Translations under genes and position numbers: made by a program
Part shown: one piece after another, positions 9,201 to 16,702 of the stretch
Layout of the letters: every line of letters begins with the position of its first letter
Position numbering within the stretch: position 1 is the first letter of the stretch
Source: Acanthopleuribacter pedis
GTDB taxonomy: Bacteria; Acidobacteriota; Holophagae; Acanthopleuribacterales; Acanthopleuribacteraceae
DNA: 64,000 nt
Direction: 5' to 3'
NCBI RefSeq assembly: GCF_017377855.1
Contig: NZ_JAFREP010000015.1
Coordinates: 62,001-126,000, forward strand
Notes under the pieces: model-generated
Databases searched by the model: none
What the model saw: the letters and a program-made list of their open reading frames with translations, nothing else
What the model was told of the DNA's origin: nothing

Positions 9201-9523
9201 CCATGAGTTCCCCACCAAAGAACGCCCTCGTGGTCACGGTGCAAACGGGTCATATCGTCACGGGGAAACGCGTGACCTGGGTGGCCATGCTGCAAGCGCA
9301 TAAATCGACCGTCAAAACGAATCGCACCTTGTTGCGCGGCGAACCACATAAAACCATGCTGATCTTGGCTGATCCCCTGCAAGGAATGCCCGGCTAAGCC
9401 TTCGCGATGGGTCCAGTGACGATGATTCATCAGGTTGAGGTCCGGCGGTCCCGCCAATAACCCAAAAAGGGAGAAAACAACGGCAACCGTCCATCGCATC
9501 AAGCGACCCAGACGGGGTTGCAT
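6296..9523 (-). CDS. Propeller-type sensor histidine kinase (intact catalytic core)
   Basis: 1075 residues from the chosen start. It has a signal peptide around MRWTVAVVFSLFGLLAG, Reg_prop propeller blades (many WxGTxxGL repeats), a Y_Y_Y-like domain, one membrane helix (GLALAAAILGAALIGA) and a C-terminal kinase. The H-box is HLLHNMGNVLNSV (His near residue 822), the N-box NLIKNACEA, G1 DSGPGI and G2 GGHGFGLHF, all canonical. It should autophosphorylate in response to a periplasmic signal; no cognate regulator is adjacent. The frame is open to 9808, but that would leave only 18 bp to the divergent tlyA start and put 95 residues before the signal peptide. I therefore prefer ATG 9523 (ATG 9499 or 9565 are possible). 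It is probably co-transcribed with the pseudokinase gene 12 nt downstream. Confidence 0.88.
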   Translation of the reverse strand: MQPRLGRLMRWTVAVVFSLFGLLAGPPDLNLMNHRHWTHREGLAGHSLQGISQDQHGFMWFAAQQGAIRFDGRFMRLQHGHPGHAFPRDDMTRLHRDHEGVLWWGTHGQGVWRFQDQAVTRAYSQDAVGGRPVRALFLDHSGALWVGTGGNGLFRGEGASLAPVSSVSLRTIKALAETDGTIWAGGAGGLLRGRDGNFEKVVFPNFAPNDVQALLTEGDKVWVADGDLGLWCLEGDRATLVFSDKAQSDRGRILTLARDRQGVLWFGTTFGLGLYADGETRFFESIQGIPLGRITALFEDREGYMWVANFENGVHRFNPGLFQTFLPGKGLQDALTWTVFGHQGVLWLGRDGGRLTWLDARTGAVLPLPEPLRNIRAFSLADDGAGGVLMGTLSGLMRWDGRALSKVVMRDAGGDVVEPGLVFPLFVDRTSRIWFGMAEGLGGFDGTVFRLFQEHGLDAATVQSMAEDENGALWLGTDKGLLVKREAGIDHYPLDEMGVDGVDVLAVGFDARNRVVFSVTGAGLWVFDADQPRPVRIPELEGQSLFGVLSDAEGNLWIPSNIGVFMVTPSLLDEALDTGVALNRVFLFGQADGMVRAECNMGGSPGLVRLSDGRLVFATTAGAVLVDPDLRARATQRWREPTVILEKLTVDGRDLPLQAPVLLPPDFQQLALHFSAIEHRAPGSLNVYARLAGFDREWDQVNALSRLDYTHVPPGEYQFEVRAFGRGDLQATSVLPVTVPTPWFAQGGLLAGLALAAAILGAALIGAQRHWFKKAYRPVAVKHGKVYMAVEESRARLARAQHQIDEVGGQASQNEVVTHLLHNMGNVLNSVSVSAGVIEKLLRGTGVYGVLTRIGTLFPETAAARRTFLAHSPRARRLPETYTQIADLLDQHQQDLFDEVANLQVQSAHMKELVLSVSEIQKPIFELFDINILIEDAVKMQSHTLRKYSIEVEHDLLPLEPVRGKKSQILQILVNLIKNACEAMLENEPGGKRLISILSYQQDGFVVVEVNDSGPGIAEDHMAHLFGHGFTTKVGGHGFGLHFCRKVMREMEGDLTVVGRGPLGGAAFKLLIRST

Positions 9524-9826
9524 TCCAGAAGGAAACCCATGGTGGTTAAAAAAAAAGAGGCGCATGCTTTCGTCACGTGCTTTGATGAGATGGATCGGCG
9601 GCCCAGCGTCACCGATGCGCGGGAAACGGATCCCGTCACCTGATGACGTATTGCAGTTATCGGCACTTGGCCCGTGTTCTAAAATGAAAGCGGGCTCGAG
9701 ATCCCCGTCAACGCAGATCTTTGCCGACTTGTTCGTTTTGGGAACCGCACCCTTTCGGGAACAATTGCCGCGCGGCAAACCATCCCCATCCCAAGCAATT
9801 CGCGCCAAGGCTTCTCCAGGGAAACG

Positions 9827-10588
9827 ATGAAATCAAAGAAAAAAACCAAGAAAAAACAACAGCGTGTCGACCAGCTGCTGGTGACGCGCGCCCTGGCCGA
9901 GGACACCCAACAGGCGACACGCCTGTTGATGAGTGGACAGGTTCTGGTCAACGATACACCCGTTACCAAAGCCGGCCAAAAGGTCCCGGCTGATGCAAGC
10001 ATCCGCCTGCGCGGTAAAAGCCACGATTATGTCGGTCGTGGCGGGTTAAAGCTAGCGGCGGCCCTCGACCATTGGTCGGTCGCGCTCGACCAGGTTGTGG
10101 CCCTCGACTTGGGTTCCTCCACCGGTGGTTTCACCGACTGCATGTTACGTCGCGGCGCACGCCGGGTCTACGCGGTCGATGTCGGAAGCAACCAGCTTGA
10201 TTACCGATTGCGACGTGATGAACGGGTGGTCGTCTTGGAACAAACCCACGCCAAAAATCTGACCAAAACCCTGGTCCCCGAACCGATTGCCTTCCTATGC
10301 GCCGACGTCAGTTTCACCAGCCTGAAATACGTTTTGCCGTTTGTTTTCCCACTTACCGCGGCCGGGGTGCGCGCTATGTTGCTGTTCAAGCCCCAGTTTG
10401 AACTGCCAAGAGAAAAGATAGGTGAAGGCGGCATCGTCACGGATACCGCGGCCGTTGAAACGGCGTGCACGGAGATGGCGGCGTGGCTCGAAGGCGTGGG
10501 GCACGTGGTGTTGGGGCAAATAAAAAGCCCCGTAAAGGGGCGTGAAGGAAATCAAGAATTTTGGTTTTACACGGAACAAAGAATTTAA
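9827..10588 (+). CDS. tlyA: TlyA family rRNA (ribose-2'-O) methyltransferase
   Basis: 253 residues. After a Lys-rich start comes an S4 RNA-binding domain (residues about 12-70, RVDQLLVTRALAEDTQQA), then a FtsJ/RrmJ Rossmann methyltransferase with the SAM motif DLGSSTGGFTD and the downstream LFKPQFE motif. TlyA enzymes methylate ribose in 16S and 23S rRNA; some members are annotated as haemolysin A. The ATG at 9827 has AGGGAAAC upstream. The 3' end overlaps the stop of the convergent pseudopilin gene by 4 bp and hosts that gene's terminator. Confidence 0.92.
   Translation: MKSKKKTKKKQQRVDQLLVTRALAEDTQQATRLLMSGQVLVNDTPVTKAGQKVPADASIRLRGKSHDYVGRGGLKLAAALDHWSVALDQVVALDLGSSTGGFTDCMLRRGARRVYAVDVGSNQLDYRLRRDERVVVLEQTHAKNLTKTLVPEPIAFLCADVSFTSLKYVLPFVFPLTAAGVRAMLLFKPQFELPREKIGEGGIVTDTAAVETACTEMAAWLEGVGHVVLGQIKSPVKGREGNQEFWFYTEQRI
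10522..10541 (-). terminator. Intrinsic terminator of the pseudopilin gene, inside tlyA
   Basis: On the minus strand a GCCCC/GGGGC stem (10541-10537 with 10531-10527) and 5-nt loop are followed by TTTTT (10526-10522), about 44 nt beyond the pseudopilin stop. It lies wholly within the tlyA coding region. Confidence 0.72.
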
Positions 10589-11001
10589 GACGTCTTGCCT
10601 TTTTCTTTGAATTTCAGTCCGTCTGAATAAGAGAAATCGGGATATTCAGTTTCTTTACCGGGAACCCCAAGGGCTTCAAACTGGTACTTGTCCTCGGCGG
10701 ACTCAATAATGCGATACTCGCGACCCCAGGGATCCTGTTTGGGAACCTTGGTGGTGTACTCCAGCAACGGGGTTTCGGTCGCGGAAAGCTGGCCCCAATC
10801 GGAAAAGACGGGATACTTGCCTTTTTCGAGGTAATGCTTCTCCATCGCCTTCGCAACTTCGGTCAGTTGGATACGCGAGACCTCATAGTTCGATTTGTTC
10901 TGCGTATTTTTCCACATCGGATGGGCAATGGACGCGATCAACCCAATGATCGCCAAACCGATCAGAATTTCCAAAAGGGAAAACGCTTTGTTTCTTTTCA
11001 T
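10585..11001 (-). CDS. Type II secretion / type IV pilin-like protein, GspG type
   Basis: 138 residues starting MKRNKAFSLLEILIGLAIIGL. This is a class III prepilin signal: a short positive leader, cleavage before Phe, Glu at mature position 5 and a hydrophobic N-terminal helix. The leader residue at the cleavage point is Ala rather than the usual Gly, which prepilin peptidases can tolerate. The C-terminal part has DPWGREYRI, a hallmark of GspG-like pseudopilins. GGAG lies 6 nt before the ATG at 11001; an upstream in-frame start would add 24 unlikely residues. It sits downstream of pilS-pilR, so it may be a pilus subunit or minor pilin rather than a T2SS part. No other gsp gene is present. Confidence 0.87.
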   Translation of the reverse strand: MKRNKAFSLLEILIGLAIIGLIASIAHPMWKNTQNKSNYEVSRIQLTEVAKAMEKHYLEKGKYPVFSDWGQLSATETPLLEYTTKVPKQDPWGREYRIIESAEDKYQFEALGVPGKETEYPDFSYSDGLKFKEKGKTS

Positions 11002-11146
11002 CAATATCTCCACACGCTTTAGGTCGGTGAACATGTATTCTGGTTGCCATTTTAGCAAATACCCATCGGGCATTAACCAAAAATTCCGGTTTTCATTACC
11101 TACTCAGACGGTTCAAAGGTCGATTTAGTCGAAATTCGTTCACAAC

Positions 11147-12535
11147 TCATTGAAAATAACCCGATTCCTTGCCTTTGCTCAAGTAGTAACGGAAGGAGCG
11201 AAACGACATGCCGAGCAATTCACAGGACTTATTCTGTACGCCGTTCTCCCGCGTCATCGCCAGTTCCATGTAGCGAAACCGCAGGTCGTCGAGAAAAGAT
11301 TCCAAGTCCATACCGCCTTCCGGCAAGCTCAGTTCGGTCTCCGGTTGGGCTTGGGAGACGTCTTGAATGTAGTCGGGCAGGTCGTCCTCTTCAATGGTAT
11401 CGCCCGGTGTAAGCGCGACAATCCGCTCCATCGTGTTCTCTAGTTCGCGCACGTTCCCGGGCCAATCGTAATGCTCGAGGCAACGGCGCACCTCGCCCGT
11501 TGTGAGTTTGGCGTTTTCACCATATTGCTTGGCAAAACGGTCCAAAAAAAAGGTGACCAGCGGGATCACATCCTCGCGGCGCTCTCGCAACGGGGGCACT
11601 TTAATCGGAACCACGTTGATACGGTAATAAAGATCCTCGCGGAAGTTGCCTTGTTTCACTTCCTCGGCCAGGTTCCGGTTGGTCGCCGCAACCAAACGGA
11701 AATCAACAGAAATCTCTTCCGTGCCGCCCACGCGACGAATTTTTTTCTCCTGAAGCACCCGCAGCAACTTAATCTGCATCTTCAGCGGCATTTCACCAAT
11801 CTCATCGAGAAACAAGGTACCGCCCTGGGCACTCTCAAACAAACCGGCCCGGCGCTCGTTGGCCCCGGTAAAAGAACCTTTTTCATAGCCGAACAATTCG
11901 CTTTCAAACAGCGACTCCGGTAAAGCCCCACAATTGACCGAAACATAATCGCATTCACGCCGCTTTGAGAAATCGTGAATGGTTTTCATGATCAGCTCTT
12001 TGCCGACCCCGCTTTCACCGTTAATGAGGATGGTGGTATCCATTTTGGCCACGCGCTTTAGGGTTTCGATTAGCTTACGCATCTTGTTGGACTTGTAAAC
12101 CAGTTCGATCTTTTGGGAATCCGCAAGCGCCATTTTTAATTTGCGGTTTTCATGAATCAACTTTTTGGTACGGATGTTGTTCCGCACCACGATGCGTACC
12201 TCGTCGACATTAAAGGGTTTGGTGAGGTAATCAACGGCGCCTAACTTCATCGCCTCAACCGCGGTTTCGGGACTGGCATAAGCAGTCATCATGATGACGG
12301 GCACATCCGGGTCTTTCTCTTTACTGGCGGAAAGGATTTCCAAACCCAAGCCGTCTCCCAACTTAATGTCGGAAAGCACCAGGTCATAGGTCTCGCGTTG
12401 GATCGCGGCCTTACCTTCGGCCACGCTGTCGGCGGTGAGAATATGAAAGCCTTCACGTTTGAGCGTCACCTCAAAGAAACGCCGCATGCTCGGCTCGTCG
12501 TCGACTACTAAAATGACACCTTTATTCTCTGCCAT
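11147..12535 (-). CDS. pilR: Sigma-54-dependent response regulator, PilR/NtrC type
   Basis: 462 residues in three parts. The receiver (1-120) has VVDDE, phospho-acceptor Asp in [11 protein letters not shown], and KPF. The AAA+ domain (about 140-375) has Walker [10 protein letters not shown], Walker [14 protein letters not shown] and the sigma-54 contact loop as GSFTGA. The C-terminal Fis-type helix-turn-helix contains [17 protein letters not shown]. The loop has Ser where GAFTGA is usual, a known but less common variant. It lies 26 nt after the sensor-kinase gene, which with the pil neighbours supports the name pilR, the activator of pilin transcription. I see no convincing -24/-12 promoter in the 145 bp before the pseudopilin gene. 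Confidence 0.9.
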   Translation of the reverse strand: MAENKGVILVVDDEPSMRRFFEVTLKREGFHILTADSVAEGKAAIQRETYDLVLSDIKLGDGLGLEILSASKEKDPDVPVIMMTAYASPETAVEAMKLGAVDYLTKPFNVDEVRIVVRNNIRTKKLIHENRKLKMALADSQKIELVYKSNKMRKLIETLKRVAKMDTTILINGESGVGKELIMKTIHDFSKRRECDYVSVNCGALPESLFESELFGYEKGSFTGANERRAGLFESAQGGTLFLDEIGEMPLKMQIKLLRVLQEKKIRRVGGTEEISVDFRLVAATNRNLAEEVKQGNFREDLYYRINVVPIKVPPLRERREDVIPLVTFFLDRFAKQYGENAKLTTGEVRRCLEHYDWPGNVRELENTMERIVALTPGDTIEEDDLPDYIQDVSQAQPETELSLPEGGMDLESFLDDLRFRYMELAMTRENGVQNKSCELLGMSFRSFRYYLSKGKESGYFQ

Positions 12536-12561
12536 GCCTTTTCCTTTTACGTGGTTTTGCC

Positions 12562-14208
12562 TTAATCCAAATAACGGGGGAAGAGCAAGGAAACGGTGGT
12601 TCCCCGCCCTGGCTCACTATCGACTTTGATCCGCCCCTTGTGGGCCTGCATAATCTCGTAGACCACCGACATGCCCAAACCGGTACCGTTGGAAAAACTG
12701 CGGAACGGTGTGAACAACTCGTTGACCTGATCCTCCGTCATGCCAATTCCGTTGTCACGCACCGCACAGCGAACTTCATGGCCGATCAAATCACATTCTA
12801 GGATGATCCGGCCATTTTCTCCAGCGGCCTTAGCACTGTTGCGCACAAGATTCCAAAGGACTTGATTGAGTTTACCTTCATCCGCCAAAACCGAAAAATC
12901 GCCTTGACCGACGGATAACTCTAAAGCCAGGTGCGCGTATTGCCCATCGTTCTCCAACAATAAAAAAAAGTCGCGCAAAACATGACATAAGTCCAATTTT
13001 TTCAGAAGCGCCGGGGTGCCCGGGCGCGCGTAGTTCAAAAACGCCGAAATGGTATCGTTCAAGCGGCGCGTTTCCTTGTCCACAATCTCGGCCAGTTCGT
13101 GCGCGGTCTCTTCTTGCGGCAGGAACTCGCGCAACACTTGAATGCTACCGGAAATCGCCGCAAGGGGATTGCGAATTTCGTGGGCGACACCGGCCGCCAT
13201 TTTCCCAACCGCCGACATGCGGTCCATCAAACGCTTGTCTTCCTCGAGCATTTTGATTTTGGTTAAGTCTTGAAAAACGAATAAATAACCTCGGTTACCC
13301 GATTCAAATTCCAGGGAGCTTAAGGTCACCCCCAGCGTTCGCTGAATGCCGCCCACCTGAATCAAGCACTCCGTTCTCAAGGGTGGCCGGTTCAAATCGA
13401 TTTCCTCCACCACCGATTCGGCCAAGCCGAATGAAGCCCACACGTTCACGGATGAATCGGTTTGTGAAGGATCCAAACCGAGCAGACGCATCCCTACCCC
13501 ATTCACAAAGGTGATATGGCCGTCGAGATCGCAAATCAGTAAACCGCCCGGCAAACTCTCGACAATTTTTCGGCGCATGTGGCGCAATGATCGAATGTTG
13601 CGATCCTTCTCCAACAAAACCCCGCGCGCATTGCGATAGGAGGTTTGCAGGAAACCGCTGAGCAGCGCGGTAAAAAAACAAAGAACAACCTGACCGGTAA
13701 TGTAGGGGTTGATGCTGCGCGCCAAAAAAAGCGGATCAAGTTCCATCAGGTGGGAAACCTTGGGATAAAACATCAATACCAAGGTCACGTAGTACATCGA
13801 GAGTGAACAGACCATGATCGCATAAATAGAAAATTTATCGAGAAACACCGCGGATACCAGAATCACCGCCAAATAGGCAAACCGGAAACTCGAATCAACG
13901 ACCCCCTCGTAGTACACCAATAAGCTGACGATGATCAAATCAATGAGAAACTGGACCAATACGAATCCATTAAGCGAAAAACGGCTCTCCTCCTCCTTGA
14001 GATCCAATAGGAAACGACGCCGATCCAACAGCCGCGCCAAATAAATGACGTACGCCAAACTCAGCGCGCTAATCAAAGACACCATGATCACAATCGGCCG
14101 AAAGGACAACAGCGGAAATTGAAAAACCAGAGCCAGAATTTGGTACAGGAGAATCATGGAACCCAAAACGGCCCGGTACAAAATCAGCGATAAAACGCGA
14201 ACGACCAA
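12562..14208 (-). CDS. pilS: Membrane sensor histidine kinase PilS
   Basis: 548 residues: six or so hydrophobic segments (residues 1-195), a PAS domain (about 215-310, LPGGLLICDLDGHITFVN), HisKA with AAGVAHEIRNPLAAISG, and HATPase with NLVRNSAKA, RDNGIGM and GTGLGMSVV. The TM-PAS-kinase layout and the pilR gene just downstream identify PilS, which phosphorylates PilR. The start is TTG at 14208 with GGGAG 7 nt upstream. All catalytic residues are present. Confidence 0.9.
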   Translation of the reverse strand: MVVRVLSLILYRAVLGSMILLYQILALVFQFPLLSFRPIVIMVSLISALSLAYVIYLARLLDRRRFLLDLKEEESRFSLNGFVLVQFLIDLIIVSLLVYYEGVVDSSFRFAYLAVILVSAVFLDKFSIYAIMVCSLSMYYVTLVLMFYPKVSHLMELDPLFLARSINPYITGQVVLCFFTALLSGFLQTSYRNARGVLLEKDRNIRSLRHMRRKIVESLPGGLLICDLDGHITFVNGVGMRLLGLDPSQTDSSVNVWASFGLAESVVEEIDLNRPPLRTECLIQVGGIQRTLGVTLSSLEFESGNRGYLFVFQDLTKIKMLEEDKRLMDRMSAVGKMAAGVAHEIRNPLAAISGSIQVLREFLPQEETAHELAEIVDKETRRLNDTISAFLNYARPGTPALLKKLDLCHVLRDFFLLLENDGQYAHLALELSVGQGDFSVLADEGKLNQVLWNLVRNSAKAAGENGRIILECDLIGHEVRCAVRDNGIGMTEDQVNELFTPFRSFSNGTGLGMSVVYEIMQAHKGRIKVDSEPGRGTTVSLLFPRYLD

Positions 14209-14275
14209 TCAAACACTCCCGATGCTCAGTGAATCAACTTAAACGGAAACGCCTTGGCAGATACAACAAAAAAAA

Positions 14276-14310
14276 CAAAACCCCAAAGAGACGAACTCTT
14301 TGGGGTTTTG
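14276..14310 (-). terminator. Strong intrinsic terminator after pilC
   Basis: A perfect 15-bp stem, CAAAACCCCAAAGAG with its complement, and a 5-nt loop lie 23 nt past the pilC stop. On the minus strand a T-rich tract follows. It separates the pilB-pilT-pilC unit from pilS-pilR. Confidence 0.92.
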
Positions 14311-14333
14311 TCGTGTTCAATTGCGAGAAACGC

Positions 14334-15533
14334 TTAAGCGTTGTTGGCCATTTGGAAGATGGGCAGGTACAGCGAAATAACGATGTAACCAATGATGGAA
14401 CCCAAGACAACAATCAGGAGTGGTTCCAACATACTCATCAACGCGGCAACGGCAACATCAACCTCATCCTCGTAGAAGTCGGCGATTTTGTTCAACATCA
14501 CGTCCAGCGCACCGGTTGATTCACCAACGCTGATCATCGAAACAACCATCTGCGGGAAGAGGGACGTTTTGCCCAACGGCTCGGCAATGGTTTTACCTTC
14601 TTCGATCTCTTTTTTAACGCCCATCAAGCTGTCCTCAATGATGGCGTTCCCGGAAGTACGGGCGGTGATTTCAATACCGTCGAGAATCGGAACACCGGCA
14701 TTAATCAAGGTGCCAAGGGTACGACAAAAACGCGCGATGGCGATTTTTTGCAGCAACATCCCTAAAACCGGGACCTTGAGCAGGATGCGATCAATCAAGC
14801 GCCGACCGTGGAAGGTATTGTAGTAACGGTTAATCGCGTAGGAAAGCAAGACGACAAAAACCAGCATCAGCAACGCATAGTTTTCTACAAATTTACTGGC
14901 CGAGATGGTGACCTGGGTCATGGCCGGTAGCTCGTTTCCCGACGTTGCGAACATCGACGCAAACGTCGGAATAACAAAGTAAAGAATGATGAATACAACA
15001 ACGCCCGCAACCAACATAACGATGGCGGGATAAACCAAGGCCGACTTAACCTGAGACTTAAGCTTAACCGCCTTCTCAATATACTCGGAGAGGCGCTCCA
15101 GAATCTGATCCAAGATACCACCGGCTTCACCGGCCGCAATCATGTTGACGTACAAGGTGTCAAAAGCCTTGGGGTGTTTTCGCATCGCATCGGAAAGGGT
15201 TGAACCACTCTCAACATCGCCGCGGACGGCTTGAATGATATTGGAGAAGTTCTTGTTTTTCTGCTGGCCACCCAAGAGTTCCAAACATTGGATCAACGGC
15301 AAACCGGCATCGATCATAACCGAGAATTGACGGGTAAAAATGGACACATCCTTGGCCGAAACACCGCCGCCGATGGAAGGCAACTTAAAACTTTTGCCTT
15401 CTTCGCGGATACTGCTGACCTTAATGCTGCGCGCCTTAAGCAACTGCTCCGCTTCTTCTCGGGATTTGGCAACCAAGACACCGCGTTGGTTTTCACCCGA
15501 TTTAGTCTTACCCTTCCATTCAAATCTTGCCAT
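14334..15533 (-). CDS. pilC: Type IV pilus inner-membrane platform protein PilC
   Basis: 399 residues with two T2SSF/PilC domains (about 65-190 and 270-390) and membrane helices at about 170-190, 215-240 and 370-395. Typical motifs are FTRQFSVMIDAGLPL near residue 67 and FCRTLGTLINAGVPI in the second domain. PilC couples the PilB and PilT motors to pilus subunits. GGAGG stands 5 nt before the ATG at 15533. It is third in a pilB-pilT-pilC operon (15 nt after pilT) and ends in the strong terminator at 14276-14310. Confidence 0.95.
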   Translation of the reverse strand: MARFEWKGKTKSGENQRGVLVAKSREEAEQLLKARSIKVSSIREEGKSFKLPSIGGGVSAKDVSIFTRQFSVMIDAGLPLIQCLELLGGQQKNKNFSNIIQAVRGDVESGSTLSDAMRKHPKAFDTLYVNMIAAGEAGGILDQILERLSEYIEKAVKLKSQVKSALVYPAIVMLVAGVVVFIILYFVIPTFASMFATSGNELPAMTQVTISASKFVENYALLMLVFVVLLSYAINRYYNTFHGRRLIDRILLKVPVLGMLLQKIAIARFCRTLGTLINAGVPILDGIEITARTSGNAIIEDSLMGVKKEIEEGKTIAEPLGKTSLFPQMVVSMISVGESTGALDVMLNKIADFYEDEVDVAVAALMSMLEPLLIVVLGSIIGYIVISLYLPIFQMANNA

Positions 15534-15548
15534 TTCTGCCTCCGAGAT

Positions 15549-16691
15549 CTAGCGGTACTTGAGTTTGGGGTTGCGCTTGGCCCCTCTTTGTTGCTGGAAA
15601 TCAGCGGCGGTTTCCACCAAACCAGTCCCCCGCTCGATCATCTCTTTGAGTTCCTCACTGTTTGAACTCGTGCGCAACGCCATGTCCATCGAAATCTGTT
15701 TTTTAAAGTAAGCCGTCGCCAGCGCCTGGTTAAAGGTCTGCATCCCATGTTTGGCTTGACCGGCCTGCATCGCCGAGTAAATTTGGTGAATCTTGTCCTG
15801 ACGAATCAGGTTGCGAATCGCCGAATCGGGAATCATGATTTCCATGATCAGCACCCGACCCTTACCACTCGCTTTCGGCAGGAGCGTCTGACACAAAATC
15901 CCTTCCAACGCCAAACTCAACTGAGCTCGAACCTGAGCCTGCTGGTGTGCGGGGAAAGAGTCAACCAAACGGTTAATCGTTTCAGCAGCGGAATTGGTGT
16001 GCAAGGTCGCAAAAGTCAAGTGACCGGTTTCAGCAATGGTAATCGCCGTTTCCATGGTTTCCAGGTCGCGCATCTCACCAATCAGAATCACATCGGGATC
16101 CTGACGCAAAGCTGAGCGAAGTGCCGCGGAGAACGCGTGGGTGTCGGCGTGAATTTCACGCTGGTTCACCAAGCAGTTCTTGTGCACGTGGAGGTATTCT
16201 ATCGGATCTTCAATTGTTAAAATGTGAGCATGACGATCATCGTTGATTTTGTTGACCATTGAAGCCAGGGTCGTGGACTTGCCCGAACCCGTGGGGCCCG
16301 TCACCAAAACCAAGCCGCGAGGTTTTTCACATAACTTGGAGACAACCGGCGGCAAGCCTAACTGAGACATTTCCGGGACCTGGTTGGGAATCGTCCGAAA
16401 CGCGCCCGCCGTCGCTCCTTTTTGGGTATACACGTTGGCACGAAAGCGCGCCAAGCCTTTCACACCAAAAGAAAAGTCAATCTCAAGATCTTCTTCCAAG
16501 CGGTGCTTTTGCGCGTCGGTTAATACCGAGTAGCAGAGTTGCTTGGTTTCAGAGGCTGAAAAAGGAGGACTCTTTAAAGGAATCAAACGACCGTCGACGC
16601 GAATCTGAGGCGGCGAGTTGGTCGTAATGTGCAAATCCGAACCATTTTGTTCGACCATCGTTTTCAAAAGCTGCGAAAGCGTAACTGACAT
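15549..16691 (-). CDS. pilT: Pilus retraction ATPase PilT
   Basis: 380 residues. Walker A is GPTGSGKSTTL, the Asp box TIEDPIEYLH, Walker B VILIGEMRDLET, the His box TGHLTFATLHT, and the C-terminal SAIRNLIRQDKIHQI is the AIRNLIRE retraction motif. PilT hexamers depolymerise pili and drive twitching. The ATG at 16691 follows GAGG. The gap to pilB is 11 nt. Length is slightly above the usual 345-370, with an extra C-terminal tail. Confidence 0.96.
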   Translation of the reverse strand: MSVTLSQLLKTMVEQNGSDLHITTNSPPQIRVDGRLIPLKSPPFSASETKQLCYSVLTDAQKHRLEEDLEIDFSFGVKGLARFRANVYTQKGATAGAFRTIPNQVPEMSQLGLPPVVSKLCEKPRGLVLVTGPTGSGKSTTLASMVNKINDDRHAHILTIEDPIEYLHVHKNCLVNQREIHADTHAFSAALRSALRQDPDVILIGEMRDLETMETAITIAETGHLTFATLHTNSAAETINRLVDSFPAHQQAQVRAQLSLALEGILCQTLLPKASGKGRVLIMEIMIPDSAIRNLIRQDKIHQIYSAMQAGQAKHGMQTFNQALATAYFKKQISMDMALRTSSNSEELKEMIERGTGLVETAADFQQQRGAKRNPKLKYR

Positions 16692-16702
16692 TTGTTAAAC
16701 CT

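Noticed and set aside
9524-9808. 95-residue N-terminal extension of the intact sensor kinase
   Set aside because: It precedes the signal peptide and leaves no room for promoters between the divergent genes.
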